Below, one piece after another: positions 51,135-63,164 of a stretch of DNA of 64,000 bases. The notes beneath the pieces are model-generated. The model had not been told where the DNA came from. It ran no database searches and saw nothing but the letters and a program-made list of their open reading frames with translations. The position numbers and the translations under genes are program-made. Within the stretch, counting starts at the first letter, position 1, and every line of letters begins with the position of its first letter. The DNA is from Gossypium raimondii (Eukaryota; Streptophyta; Magnoliopsida; Malvales; Malvaceae), in contig NC_068577.1 in the NCBI RefSeq assembly GCF_025698545.1, forward strand, positions 23,329,250-23,393,249, read 5' to 3'.

Positions 51135-51146
51135 AAGGGGCAATTG
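51135..51146 (+). other. Polypurine tract of the Tat-like element
   Basis: AAAAAGGGGCAAT directly precedes the 3' LTR (TGTAATACCC), as required for plus-strand priming. Confidence 0.8.
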
Positions 51147-53320
51147 TAATACCCAATTTGCCCGGCCCAATAAAAAATATTAAAAATCCATAAGTCCATT
51201 TACACTGCTCAATTACAACAAAAACTAAACCCAATTACAATGGCCCAAATACCCCAGCCCAATTACATTGAAACCCAAAACGGAAAACAATTTTTAGAAA
51301 CCCCTACGGTTTCCAGAATATCTCAGCTGCTGCTCCAGCGCCTCTTTGGCTCTCCTAGCAACACGTGTGCCTCCACGCCATGCTCCTCCAGGCTGTACCT
51401 ACAGCAAACAACAAACAACAAGCAACCAAAAGGACAAAACAAAAAACAACAAAGAAGAAACAAATTTATAATGAATTAAAATTTGTAACAAGAGAGAAAA
51501 AGAGAAGGAAAAATAGGAAAATAGGGATTTTTTTATTTTCTTTTTGGGCTATATAAATCCAAATACGAAATTTGTAAGGGGTTACACAGAGACATTGAAT
51601 ACAAAAAAAAATATTCAGAGAAATCAAAACAAAAAACTCGAAAGGTGATTGCAGATTTTTCTTCTTTGGATTCTTTTTATTTCATTATTCGGGTGCAAAA
51701 TAAAAGAAGAGAGGAGTTAAAGGATAGGAGCTTACTTGGCCATCGGATCTCTGACCATCTCCGGTACAATCAGAGTCTTGGGGGAAGTTGAAGGCGCGAG
51801 AACTGCGCAGCCTTCAGGGGCTCGTACCTAGGGTTTTTTTTGTTGGGGGTGATAAATCAGATTTTAAGTTGTTTTAGGTTTCATTTATTTATTTTTTTAA
51901 GTTTTTCAGAGCGTGAAACAGCACTGTTTGAGCCTCATTATAGTGGCTTCAAAACGGTGCCGTATCGTTCGACACTCGATGACCCAATCCAAATGCAACG
52001 TGACCCGCGTGTTTTGGTAGGTGCAGGGTTATTTGCAACCATGACCCTCCACCTTGTAACAGTATTTCAATTCGGCACTTTTTTATTTCATTTCCTTTTT
52101 AAATTTAATCTTTTATTTCATTTTTTGTTTCGATTCGATCCGCAACAAAGTGCCGCATTTTAAGGGACGGGAATATTTCCCTTTTGGTCCCCCTGTTATT
52201 CGCGTATCTCGTTTCAGCCCCCGCATTTTGATTTATTTCCATTTGTTACCTTTAATTCTGCTTTAAGTTAAAATTCGACCCTTATTAAGTTGTTTTATAT
52301 TTTCTTTTTTAAATTTTCGCCATTCCATTATTATTTAAATATAGGGAATTTTAAATCTAATATTATTTTAATATTTATACTTCACATCACTTTAAAGTTA
52401 TTATACATAAGATTTATCGTGTAATATTATTACGTACTATATTTTAAGTTTACTACATATTATTATTTTAAACCTATTATGCATTATTTTATTTATATTT
52501 CATCATGTATTATGTATTCATATTTTTAAGTTATCGTGTATTATTATTCTAAAATTATTACGTATTATTACTTAAAAGTTATGCTGTATTATTATTTTAT
52601 TATTTGTACATATTTTTAACGTATTTCATTTTATTTATAGAATTCTCGTTTATATTTTGTTGTGCTTTTTTTAATTGTTCTTCGCATAAATAAAAAGATC
52701 CCTCTCGGGAATTTGATACGTTGTGTCCTAATGTATTGGATGTGACATGTTGATTTCTCGAGACGAGAATTTTCCAAAAAAAATGAGGGCAATATTCAAT
52801 GCTCATAATTTTGAGAAATTGTGCCCTAACGTATTGAGCTTCAATTTTTCATCTGACTTAAAGCAATTGAATATCCTTTTTAAACTTCACCCCACGAGTT
52901 TTGAAAATCAAAAGACAAGCTTATTCTCAAGGACTAAAAATGTCGTGTCCTAACGTATTGGGTGTGACATTTTATTACTTTGAGATAAGTAGGTCTTTAG
53001 CATCCATTTTGATTTATCCAGGCATCTTTTGTAAAATTAACATTAATAAAAAAAGGAAGGATCATATTTTAAAATTTTTTCAAATTCTCGACACTAAGAC
53101 ATTAAACAATCAATTCGGTACCAATTTTGGGTGTTACGAGGGTGCTAACCGATCCTCGTGCGTAACCGAATCTCGAACCTATTTTCTCAAAATTTGTAGA
53201 CCTAAAATGTTTTCAAGGTGATCTGATCACACCTCTTTAAAAGATCGGTGGCGACTCTAATTTTCGTCTTTTAAGTCGACAACTAAAATTTTTGTTTTTT
53301 CAAAAAAGGTGGTTTCGACA
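51147..53320 (+). repeat. Tat-like element 3' LTR
   Basis: 2174 bp, with TATATAAA at 51550-51557. It differs from the 5' LTR by scattered SNPs and small indels (e.g. AATAAAAAAACAAAAAAATATT versus AATAAAAAATATT near the start; TTCTACA versus TTCGACA at the end), so the insertion is not very recent. Confidence 0.93.
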
Positions 53321-54641
53321 TCCACAAACATCAACCTTTCCATTTCATTCCTTTTCGTAGGAATGAGTACCAATGAATTGAGCATCACTACCTTCTTCTC
53401 ATTAGCTTCCGTTTCCTCGTTTTTACTAGTCGCAGACTGCTTTAATCGCTCTGAAGAGTTCCACCTACCATACGAATCACTACAAGAGAAGCACTTCACT
53501 GGCTTCTTCTCGCTCTCATTATCCCTCTTGGCATCGTCTTTACTCACGATCGCACCAAGTTTCATGGATGCTTACTTTGGCTCATCATTCCCTTTGATAG
53601 CCGAAAACAAAGATATCTTTGGGAAGCTCGTCATCGTATGCGGTCTTTTGCAAAGGTAGCATCTAATCTTGCTCCTCTTCTCTTTTGGGTTGTTGGGTTT
53701 TCACTTCCCATTTTGTGGTTTCCCATTACAATCGTCTCAACTACTATCGTTGTCGTACCGCTATGTCCCTCTTCATCTTCCTCGTGGTTTTCCCCACCAT
53801 TGCCCTTCCTATTGTGCTTAGACAACTTGAACTTATCTCTTCCCAAAACAAGTTAAATTAAGGACTCTGCTACCATCCTGGCTTTGCTAAGTTCTTAGAC
53901 TCCTTGGTCTTGCAACTTTTTCTTTGCCCATGGTTTCAACCCATCCATGAAGGAGAAAAATGTTTCATTCTCGTTGAAATCAGAAATATGGAGCATGACT
54001 TTACTAAACTTCCACACATGCTCCTTAACTGAGCCTCGTTGCATAAGCTGCTGCAACATTGCTCAAGCTTCGTCCTCAATATACTCTAGATAAAAAAGTG
54101 CCTTAAATTCCTTTTGGACCTCCACCCAAGTCCTAAAATCGATTCCAACACGTCTCACATCTTTGGATATGATGTCATCATAACAAAGCAACGTCAGTGA
54201 AATACATAGCAATAATATTTACCTTAATAGCATCATCCTCGATACTCATCACTCGAAAGTACTACTCTATTTTCCAAAGAATTTCACTTCACTTGTGGAC
54301 CTTGCCCCCTTGAACTCTTTTAGTTTGGGCATATCCATTTCTTGTTGCTTCGGCGTCGATGCCAACATTCCATTACCCAGGGCAGCCTCGTAAATCTTGA
54401 GCTCCGCCTTAAGCTCAACAATCTCTTCCTTCAAGGCTGTCACTATAGCCTCGAGAGCATCATCCTTTCCCACAAGCCTGTTCTCCAAGGTACTAATAAA
54501 ATCCCACACATAGTCCCTAAGCTTCTCCTTCATTGATTGCAACCCCTCGGTGAGTCCTCCCTCAACTTCATCGAGTGTCTCCTTCACATCTCCCATAAAC
54601 TCTTCGAGTATGACCACTCGCCCTTTTAAAACCCACAGCAT
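53257..54641 (-). pseudogene. Older gypsy element: gag, zinc-knuckle and start of protease, broken
   Basis: The minus strand. The frame 54641-54267 has a coiled-coil-rich gag N-terminus (LEEFMGDVKETLDEVEGGLT, LRDYVWDFISTLENRL, ..MDMPKLKEFKGARSTSEVKF). The following 54266-53860 reads gag-like in several frames (YFRVMSIEDDAIKVNI, VAMYFTDVALL, QLMQRGSVKEHVWKF) with stops and frameshifts. Near 53500 is a zinc-knuckle region (KPVKCFSCSDSYGRWN), degenerate, then ETEANEKKVVMLNSLVLIPT and RLMFVDVE, where the Tat element has inserted; protease continues at 43277. The gag order agrees with the LTR lying to the right at about 54762-55350. Confidence 0.85.
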
Positions 54642-54761
54642 GTCCCTCGATCAACTTACTTTTCTAGCCCTTATACAGGTCTCCATTGGCTCAACATATT
54701 CGGTAACTTCTTTCGACATCTCAAAGGTGCCTTCGCAACTAAAGCTCAGATGCCAACTTTC

Positions 54762-55350
54762 ATAGGGCTAAAACTTTAGTCTCGTAATCTATGCGGCCTT
54801 AGGTGATTCTTTCGTTTCAAACATCCCTAAGTCAACCTAACCACCAACAATCGAGGATTCAGAAAAAATTCCTCCAAGGCAGAAATTTTTATAGCGAAAG
54901 CAACATAAATAAAAAGAAGGCTAAAAAAAACACAATAGCCACAGAAAATAATGCATGATACATGTTTGAATAAATGTTCTCACTTTAGTATTCACAACTA
55001 AATAATGGAATACAATGGATGATTTAAAATTGAGAGGGAGGCTTTCTATTTATAGTTGAGCTCCCCCAAAACCGACGATCTAGATCTAGTTACATCGATG
55101 GGCGAGATTAAGTTTATCCGTAAAATTAAGGGATTTACAAGATTTACATAACCAAATCAAGTCTAATATTATCAAATATGATTCCCCTCAAACTTTTAAG
55201 ATTAGTTTCCCTAATTACCAAGGTAGCCTAATTTTCCATATCTGCATCATTGGGCCACCCTGGCTTCTCCAGTAGTTTTTTTAAATCGGTCCAGTTCTCA
55301 TTGGTCAAATGATCCCCATCTAATCAATAAACCTTGATCTTCCATAAATC
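54762..55350 (-). repeat. 5' LTR of the older gypsy element, minus orientation
   Basis: On the minus strand it contains a TATA box (CTATAAATAGAAAGCCTCCC, about 55031-55050) and ends ..TTTTAGCCCTATGA, followed by TTGGCATCTGAGC, a degenerate tRNA-Met primer-binding site (TGGTATCAGAGC type) at about 54745-54757. The gag frame starts about 100 bp further on. The outer edge is approximate. Confidence 0.6.
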
Positions 55351-55351
55351 A

Positions 55352-56945
55352 ATGTTGAAAATTAGGCTTTTCTGACATACTTATGAGCTTTTTTATCGAG
55401 CAAAATATAGTTTTTAGCTTAGTTTTTCATTATTTTTGTATTCTTATATTTTTCAGGTAATAAGTGAAAACCTCTCATTTTTGGTCTATTTTTACCCAAA
55501 TTGGTCAATATTGCCACTGGAAGGTCTAACATGTGTTTAGGTGATGTAAGAATTTATCGAAGGTTGAAAATAAGTGAGAACGACATCCAGGGAAAGGGTA
55601 TTGTGATATCCAACACCTAGAATCGTGATACCTCTAGCAGTATAGAAGACCAAGGAGACCCTTCAATGGAATTACGACATCCTCCTTGGGTATCGTGATA
55701 TCATCTTCGTCGAATAGGCAAACTTGGACAAAAAGGACAACCTTTGTCTACCTGACCCACCAATCACACAAGGCTCATGTAGGGGTAATTTTGTTATTGA
55801 AAAGTCATCAGAACACCCTTCAAAATAGCCAAAAATTGATGAGGAGGAGAAAGACACATTAACTTAGTTTTAGGTTTAGTTTTCTCTAGGTTTTTTATGT
55901 TTTTCTCTGTAATATTCTAGGGTTTTTATTTTTCTCTACTTCTACCTTAGATTAGAGTTTATTTTCTGCATTTACTTCTTGTTCTTACTGTTCTTTATGT
56001 TAGTTAAGTTAGTTAACACTGTAGCTAAGGTTTATTTACATTTCCAGGCCCTATACATTATTTTCAAGACTCTTTAAGCTTTAAGTTAATGTATTTCAGT
56101 TTATTTTACTTTAAATCTATTAAAGTTAGTTCTTTTTATGTTTCTTGCTTTAGATTTTACTGTTAGATACTTTTGGTTCCATGCTTTGTAAGTTTTCTTG
56201 CATAAAAATCTCAACTTCCATATTTTTCTCAAGCTTTACTTTAATGGCTTCTTTGTTTTCCATTATTATGTTTATTTTCTTAACTTTGAGTATGTGTAGA
56301 TAAACCCCAAAGGAGGTTGGCTGATGGGGATGTGGATAAAGTAAAATATTTGGACAAGGGACTAAATCGTAACAAATTAGAAAAATTTGAATAGAACTAA
56401 GAACTTAGGTAGTGACGACCCTAAGAAAATATTAAGATAAAGTGAGACCGGAAGGAAATATTATCGTACACTCATTTGTTAGTCCCGAATTAACCGACAA
56501 GATCAAAAGATAAATCAGGCTGAATTTGTCTAAGTTGGTAAAATTGAGAGCAGAAGATAAAATGGAGCCACTTGGTAATTTACGTGATTTATGTCCTTAG
56601 TTTGAGATTTGGTGAATCACATCGGAGTCAACCAACCCCTATTAGTCATTTTCTAGATAGTCCATCTAGTTTACATTTCTTGCAATTTAGTCCCTATGGT
56701 AAATATTTAATTTTCTTACAAACTCATCTTTTATGAGTCGTCGTAATATAAAATCATTTCAGTATCTACTTAGCCTTTATTGTGTATGCTAGTTATTGCT
56801 CAATCACCACTTTCTTTGGGTTCGATCGTTGGAATACTTTGGTGTTTCATTGTAACACTATTATTATTACAACTGACCTGTACGCTTGCAGTAAAACTGG
56901 GCTTTCAAAATAGCTTCATACATTTGTTGTTTTAATGCACACACG
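55352..56945 (+). mobile_element. LTR-like sequence, gypsy/Athila type, boundaries uncertain
   Basis: It begins TGTTGAAAATTAGGCTTTTC and ends near ..GCTTGCAGTAAAACTGGGCTTTC. It contains long non-coding blocks with TTGCCACTGG, CTAGGGTTTTTATTTTTCTC and GTAACACTATTATTATTACAACTGACC, which resemble LTRs of Athila-type elements I know from cotton. No coding is evident and I see no duplicated target site, so a solo LTR is likely but not shown. Confidence 0.35.
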
Positions 56946-57486
56946 CGCAGTTGATCAAACCTCCATGAGATGCATGTTGTGCGATGGTCACGGGCTTTGC
57001 ACCTTGGCCAGTGACACCTGCATAAACTGTTTTCACTCTCATCAATGATAAACTTCTACCAGTTCGAATAGAAATGAAGCACCACATTCTTCATATAAGG
57101 CTTCACATAGGCTAATTATTGCATTAAAGCATTCCCTTCCAAAAACACTTAAATGTCATGTTCGATAAAAATGTATTCTTGAATATTCCTTTCATTGGTA
57201 AAGCCTTTTTGATCCATTAGCTTTATCCTCTTGACACAATAGGACTATGAAATCTTGGCTTCTTAGGCATAGGAGCATGTCTTGCAACATGAGTAGCTTG
57301 CCCAAGGATATTAGGAACTCAAAAGGACTTATGGAAAACTATGACATTAGATAATTGAAGTAAAAAAAAAAAGAAAAAGAAACTTCTTGTAAGGAGACTG
57401 ATAAGTCCTTTAATTTAGGTTTTTAGCCCCAAATAATAGTGTTGAATTGTTTTTTGTTCAAGGAATTTCAAAGAAAAGAATAATTA
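56946..57486. other. Unassigned sequence
   Basis: No long frame, terminal repeat or RNA gene was recognised. It ends at the start of the copia LTR at 57487. Confidence 0.4.
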
Positions 57487-57793
57487 TGTTGATATATTTT
57501 GAGTTTGATATTGAAAATCAGATATATGTTTTGTGTGCCAGTTGTTTTAGGCCTTCAGTAGTAACTACTAGCTGCTTTAATTTAGTGTTTTTATTGTAAG
57601 TTTTCTTTTACTGTATGTTTTATGATTTTTTACTCTAGTATTAGATAGTTGTATCATTTAGGTTAATTTATATTTTTAAAAAACCTTTTTTTATTTATAA
57701 AAGGTTGTGTGTGTGAAGGTGAAGTGATAGCCTTTTCCATTGTTTTCTAAATTTGTTTTTCTTCTCCTCTTTGTAACAAAAAATACATCAATA
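57487..57793 (+). repeat. Copia-3 5' LTR
   Basis: TGTTGATATATTTTGAG...ATACATCAATA, about 307 bp. It is clearly the same LTR family as 10871-11185 (shared CAGATATATGTTTTGTGTGCC, GGTTGTGTGTGTGAAGGTGAAG). The end has lost the canonical CA. A primer-binding site TGGTATCAAAGC follows at 57796-57807. Confidence 0.88.
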
Positions 57794-57845
57794 GTGGTAT
57801 CAAAGCTTCTTCTTGAGGGCTGTGAGATTTTATTGTTACTTTTGA

Positions 57846-58961
57846 GTGATTTTAATGGCTTCTTCTAATGGCCTTTCAATATCTGTTCCTATTTTCACAG
57901 TAACTCATTATCATGTTTGGGCAATTAAGATGAAAGTTTATTTTAGATCTCTTGGCTTGTGGAAGGTTGTAGAAACTGATGAAGATCCACCAGCACTGAG
58001 ACAAAATCCCACCATTGCTCAGCTCAAAGCTTATGATGAAGAAATCTTGAAAAAAGATTAAACTTTAGCATGTATTCACTTTAGTTTAGTAGATCAAATT
58101 TTTACAAGTATTATAGATCTTGAAAAACCAAAGGGTGTTTGGGATTAACTCAATGAAACTGATGAGTGAGGTGATTGCGTGAAGAAAATAAAAATTTTAA
58201 CTCTAAAAAGAGAGTTTATGATACTACAAATGAAGGAGGCTGAGTTGATTAAAGATTATTCAACTAGGCTGATGGTTTTTGTAAACTAAATCAGACTTTA
58301 AGGTGAAAAGCTACCTAATGAAAAGGTGGTTGAAAAAGTCATGATCAATGTTCCTCAAAGATTTGAAGCCAAATTTTTAGCTATTGAGGAATCTTGTGAC
58401 ATGATGAGTCTAACTATTGTAGATCTTGTTGGCAAGCTAGAAGCACAAGAATAGAGGGTTTCTATGTGAGCCTATGAGGGAAGTGAAGGTGCTTTTCTTT
58501 ATTCTCATAGAAGATTAAAGTTCAACAATTTCGTGAAAAAATTTGAAAGCTTAAACAAGGGCAAAGTTGTCGTTTCTTCCACTAGTGGCCAGAATGAAAA
58601 GTTTCCACCATGTCCTATTTGTAAGAGGACAAATCATGTTGAAAAGGATTATCGATTCAAGCACAAGTCCAAATTCCAGTGTATTTTTTGTAGTAAGTCT
58701 GGTCATACTGAAAATTTTTGTTGGGCCAAGAAGAAGCAAGAAAAAAAGAAAGCTCAACAGCAAGCAAATGAAAACAAAGAAAACCAAGAGCAAGGTGAGC
58801 ATCCTTTTATGGTTTCTCATGTTGTTAAACCATCTCATCACTCTATTTGGCTTGTGGATAGTGGGTGTTCCAGTCATATGAAAGCTATGGCTGTATACTT
58901 TAACTCACTTGAAAAGTCCTTTAACTCAAATGTGAAGTTGAGAAATGATGCTACTGTTTAG
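57846..58961 (+). pseudogene. Copia-3 gag and protease, degenerate
   Basis: Plus strand. The first frame (57846-58061) has the copia gag start (TVTHYHVWAIKMKVYFRSLG, LWKVVETDEDPPALRQNPTI) and stops at a TAA. The next stretch (58062-58530) continues as gag with several stops (REFMILQMKEAELIKDYS, EKLPNEKVVEKVMINVPQRF). The frame 58533-58961 has a CCHC knuckle CIFCSKSGHTENFC and the protease active site IWLVDSGCSSHM, and then stops at a TAG where further protease sequence would be expected. It is followed by a short related stretch to 59039 and is interrupted there by the next element. It is older than Copia-1 and Copia-2. Confidence 0.9.
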
Positions 58962-59039
58962 GTTCAAGGCAAAGGTTCAATTTCTGTGAATACTCTACAA
59001 GGTAAAAGGATAATCTATAATGTTCTTTTTATTCCTGAT

Positions 59040-60293
59040 TGATGTGTGTTTTCTCGTGACTAACTAAAAATACGATAAAGGTAAGTGCACCTATCAATAA
59101 GTAGTATATCTACGGTGAGTAAAGATATCGTATCCACGAGGACTAAAAGTACTAGTAATTACCGTTTTCCTATTATTTAGCTGACAAATTGGAGTGGTTG
59201 TTTTAAACTAAGATTTAATAAATTAATCTAACTAAAGAACTCAACACAGAATGAATCAGGAAAATAATTAAATAATAACCAATGAGAGAAATAATACCCA
59301 GGAAAGAACCCACCTAGGCTTAATATATTATTATGACTCTAAATTAAACAATTTATTCACTTGGTATCTTAATTTGCAGAAATCCCTAAATTATGCTAAA
59401 ATCTCTTTCGAGAGTAAGAGTAACTGACTCTAGGTTGATTAATTGAAATTTCTTTCTAATTAAAACCCTTATTGTCGCATTAAGTCGATCTATGGATTCC
59501 CTTTTTAGATTTGACATTAATCCGGTAGATTTATGTCGTCCTATTTCTAGGATTGCATGCAACTCCACTCAATTACGCTAGATCTTCTCTTACACAGGGA
59601 CTTTCCCTCCTCTAATTTAAGTACATTAAACATGAATTAATATCCTAAAAATATTAAAACAAGAGATAAACACACATAACTCAGAACAAGAATAAAATAG
59701 TTATCGCGTAAAACATAAATCAAATAATAGAATTCATCATAGGGTTCATCTTCCCTAGGTATCTAGGGAATTAGTTCATAATTGTGAATAAAAACATCTC
59801 AATGTTAGAATAACGACAAGTAAGAAAGAAACTCATCAGAACTTCAAAAGAAATTAAAAGGAGGTCTTCAATCTTGATGGAGTTCTGCTTCAGAGTTGGC
59901 TCCAATGGTGTTCTTCGAGTTATTTTCTTCAATATTCTTTGATGGCTCCCTATTCTCTTCTTCTATTTGGTATTTATAGACTTTAGAATGCCCAGAAAGC
60001 CTAAAAATTTCATTTTTCTACGTTCTTGGGATGCAAGTTGTGAAATTTACACGGTCTGGCACATGGCCATGTGTCCAGCCCGTGTGGGAAGGCCCAACCT
60101 GTGTGGCTCCTGAAATTTATTTTATTTGTCTGATTTTTGCTCGTTTTTTGCTCCTTTTGCTCCCAAATGCTCTTCTAAGTATAGAAAATTGAATTGAAAG
60201 GATTAGGAGTATAAAATTCACAAATTTGCATGAATAATCATCGAAAAACACATTACAAACGAGATTAAAATATGCTTCTTTTATCATTTATCA
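59040..60293 (-). repeat. Athila-like element 3' LTR
   Basis: Contains repeated GTGTGG/CCACAC blocks (ACACGGTCTGG, GGCCATGTGTCCAGCC, near 60050-60110), also present in the shorter copy at 37895-37990. About 829 bp of this LTR is absent from that copy. Confidence 0.8.
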
Positions 60294-61969
60294 AATATCC
60301 CCACACTTAAGTGTTTGCTTGTCCTCAAGAAAAATCCTCAACTCACAGTAAATTTAATTTTTCACAACTTGTAACTCTCATCAATAATGTCTCAAAATAA
60401 TTTGCAAACAATCATGCATTGGCAATTCAACTAAAAGGGCACTAAATATTCAAACAATCCAAGTCAAAATTTTTAAAGTGGAAAAACATAGATGTATCCC
60501 CTTATTTAAGTAATTAATTAAAAATCAACATGAATTGACATCCTCACTAAAGATTCACTCTAAGCACTCAAAGTGTTTAAGGTTCAAGAAATATGCACTC
60601 AACAATCGAACATGAAATATCATTACAATAAGCTTGCTTGAAAATAAAATCTCCACCACTATAAAATGATATAACACACCAATCAAGAGGTGTTTAAGAG
60701 GTTGTAAAGCGGATTAGGTTAAGGGTATGGAAAAAGGCCAGAAAAGTTGGTTATAATTGAGATCAAGTTGATAAATACCGAACTAGAAAAAAATAAACAA
60801 ATTTTGAATTAAAAGAAAGTTCATCAATAAATACTTATTCAAGAATAAAAACGAGCTTCTCAATAAAAAATGAAAATAACTATTCAAGCTCAATCAACAA
60901 AAAATTAAATCAATATATATTTTTTCATTTTTTTAACTAGATCAATAAGAATTAATTCAACAATTTAAACAAAAGAACATAGTTAGGCAACTAACCAAAT
61001 CAAATCTCAATAAAAAGGGAGTCAATAAAATAGGAAAGAGTCAACTAAAAAATGGGTTATGGGTTAAAATTCACGGGTTAATCAATAAAAATGTGTGTTA
61101 GGCTCAATGGGGTTCATTAAGGGTTAATTCAATACGCAGGCTTTTTATAGGATAAGTTGGTTAAAACCTAAATGCCTTTATCATCTCATTATATCAAATC
61201 AAATGTGTGGTCTCGACATGCATTATCGAAGAAAGTTCTAGAATAACAAATCAAGTTGACATTCTCATAACTAATAATAGAATGAGCATGAAAAATGTAT
61301 GCTCTATAGGTTGAAAATCTCACAAAAAATCATGGTTTTGATGTCAAACTTGCAAATTTAAAACTTCAAGATTATACCTCAATTCAGGGAAACAACCTAA
61401 ATTTTTTAATTTCTAAAAAATAACTTATCATGCTTGACTCTCTCATGTCTTAAAGTTTAAATAAACCAATGCAAAAATATCTACAAATTAATCCAAAAAG
61501 GATCAATAAAAATCCCAAATCGATAATAATTCACTCTAATGGAAGTATGAGAAAATTACTTTAACACAAGAAATAATTCAGGGATTTTTTAATAATTATA
61601 TAAATAACCTCCCCACACTTAAGATGTACATTTCCTCAATATAAAAATAGATATAAACATAGAATAAGCAAAATATCATAAGAGAGGGCGAAAACTGAAA
61701 CTACCCTGAATATGGATGATATCGCCAGAATAGTGAAAACCATAATTGTAGGCAAATCTATATGTAGTGCATGGTTCTGAGCAAACTTATAAGAAAATAA
61801 ATACAAATAACAAAGAAGATTAAGAGGTTAGAAACTCAATTAGAAGAAACCATAAAAATAAAAACATAGTTCGAAAGAAGATAAAGGAAAGATGTCTAGG
61901 AAATACAAATAAAACAACTAATAAAAAAACAACAATAAAAATAAGACTGAAAAGAAAAGAAATAAAATT
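60294..61969. other. Athila-like element, untranslated internal part
   Basis: Non-coding in both copies (parallel to 38157-39775). Carries the minus-strand GAGGAAATGTACATC + TTAAGTGTGGGGAGG motif (61609-61640). No genes. Confidence 0.55.
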
Positions 61970-63160
61970 AGTGATCTTCATCGTGAGAGGCATCGAGATC
62001 GTGATGTGTTGACGCTGAAGAATAAATATGGAGGTGCTGACAGATCTGCTGTAAAGTCGCATCGATACTATCGATTCGCTTAAAATAGTGCCACTCAAAA
62101 CGAGTGAACCACTTAGAGAGGTCTGTTAGGGTAGCAGTAGAAGTAGTAGTACGATGACTTGGAGGTTGATGATGAGGTGGATCCTCGTGGTGGAAAGGGA
62201 CATCATTAGTGAAGTCCTCATGCTTATCCTGAGGGTCAGAAAGAGATAATCGATATCGAGGAGGATCCACTCCATGCAATCACACAATCATCCTCATGTG
62301 ACTCATGCTCGACAACCCCCGCGGGGGTATCTGTCAAACTGGTGTGAATGAGGAGAATTGGTCTGAAGTTTTGAGGAGGTCGAAATGTTGTGGGAGGTGA
62401 GTTAGCTAAAGGCCTAAGTAGATATGACCTTTCTTACTACGTTCTGTATAATGGAGGCAAGCTAGGGCGATGAAGTAGGCAAGATCGAAGGTGCGCCCCA
62501 TGGCCATGATCCAAACGTAGTAAGTATTGAATGTACCAACGACCCCAGTGTTCTCCCTTCGATTGGTCAATGTGTGGGCCAATATGGCATTAATATAGCA
62601 CAAGGCTGGAGGAAGCGAAGTTGCCTTCAACTGTACTCGGGGTCATAGGGCGTCGTGCTAGCCGTAAGCTCTGTCCAGCATGGAGATGGTGAATAATGTA
62701 TGTGCTGATATAAAGTCAGAAACCCCTCGGCACTCATGAACTCCTCCGTATAGTGTCTTAGGGTAGCTCTGAAGTTTGGGATGCTCAGATGATGTATTGT
62801 ACCGCTGAGTTTAAAAGTAATAGTGCTTGGCTCGTCGTGGCTCGACATCACGTGCTGAAGGATGAATGTCAAACAAAACTCGAGGGTAAGCTCTGAGTAT
62901 GTTGGCTTGACGATGGAGAAGAACTGGTCCTAAGGGGTTGTAGCAATCAGTGCACATACTCGATCAATTAGGTAAATCTGCTCCAAGGCTGCCCAATCAA
63001 TACATTGGCCTAATCCCAATGACCGTTGTTGGAGATGCTGATAGAGGTCTTCTTGAAGACCCTATGAAAATCGTAAACGTGGATGGCATGCATCGACGGA
63101 AGTGCTTGACGAAGAGGTCACACACAGAGTCTTCCGCTTTGTCGAAGCGAGGACGACGAC
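61970..63160 (-). pseudogene. Athila-like 3' ORF (plant retrotransposon ORF1/'putative plant transposon protein' family), broken
   Basis: Several minus-strand frames in order: near 63000-62880 (CIDWAALEQIYLIDRVCALI, then FFSIVKPTYSELTLEFCLTF with a stop between); 62872-62627 (MTFILQHVMSSHDEPSTITF, FRATLRHYTEEFMSAEGF, SPSPCWTELTASTTPYDPEY); 62630-62406 (ATSLPPALCYINAILAHTL, MAMGRTFDLAYFIALACLHY); and 62279-61970 (..DPPHHQPPSHRTTTST..FTRFEWHY..). Similar proteins of plant Athila/Tat elements lie 3' of pol or replace it. Their role is unknown and some authors call them env-like. I see no transmembrane segment here. It has at least one internal stop and two frame changes. A fragment of the same ORF is at 39821-40021. 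Confidence 0.7.
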
Positions 63161-63164
63161 CTTA

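Larger units (their letters stand above)
43283..53320 (+). mobile_element. Tat/Ogre-like gypsy retrotransposon, complete ends but almost no pol
   Basis: LTRs of 2199 bp (43283-45481) and 2174 bp (51147-53320) both run TGTAATACCC...GGTTTC(T/G)ACA. The target site TCCAC is duplicated perfectly (43278-43282 and 53321-53325). A primer-binding site follows the 5' LTR (TGGCGACTCTACTGGGGA, 45485-45502) and a polypurine tract AAAAAGGGGCAAT precedes the 3' LTR. The internal 5.7 kb contains a broken gag and a short stretch leading into RT, then non-coding sequence with tandem repeats. RT, RNase H and integrase are missing. Long LTRs, a large non-coding region and tandem repeats before the 3' LTR fit the Tat/Ogre lineage. 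It sits inside an older gypsy element. Confidence 0.95.
59040..63164 (-). mobile_element. Athila/Tat-like gypsy element, 3' LTR and 3' internal half
   Basis: The LTR at 59040-60293 (1254 bp, TGATGTGTG...TTTATCA) is followed on the minus strand by its polypurine tract (CTTAAGTGTGGGGATATT). The internal region runs to 63164, where a further LTR starts. It is inserted into the copia-3 protease region at 59039. The other half of the element and its 5' LTR would lie beyond the next insertion. It is the better copy of the truncated element at 37712-40040. Confidence 0.78.
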
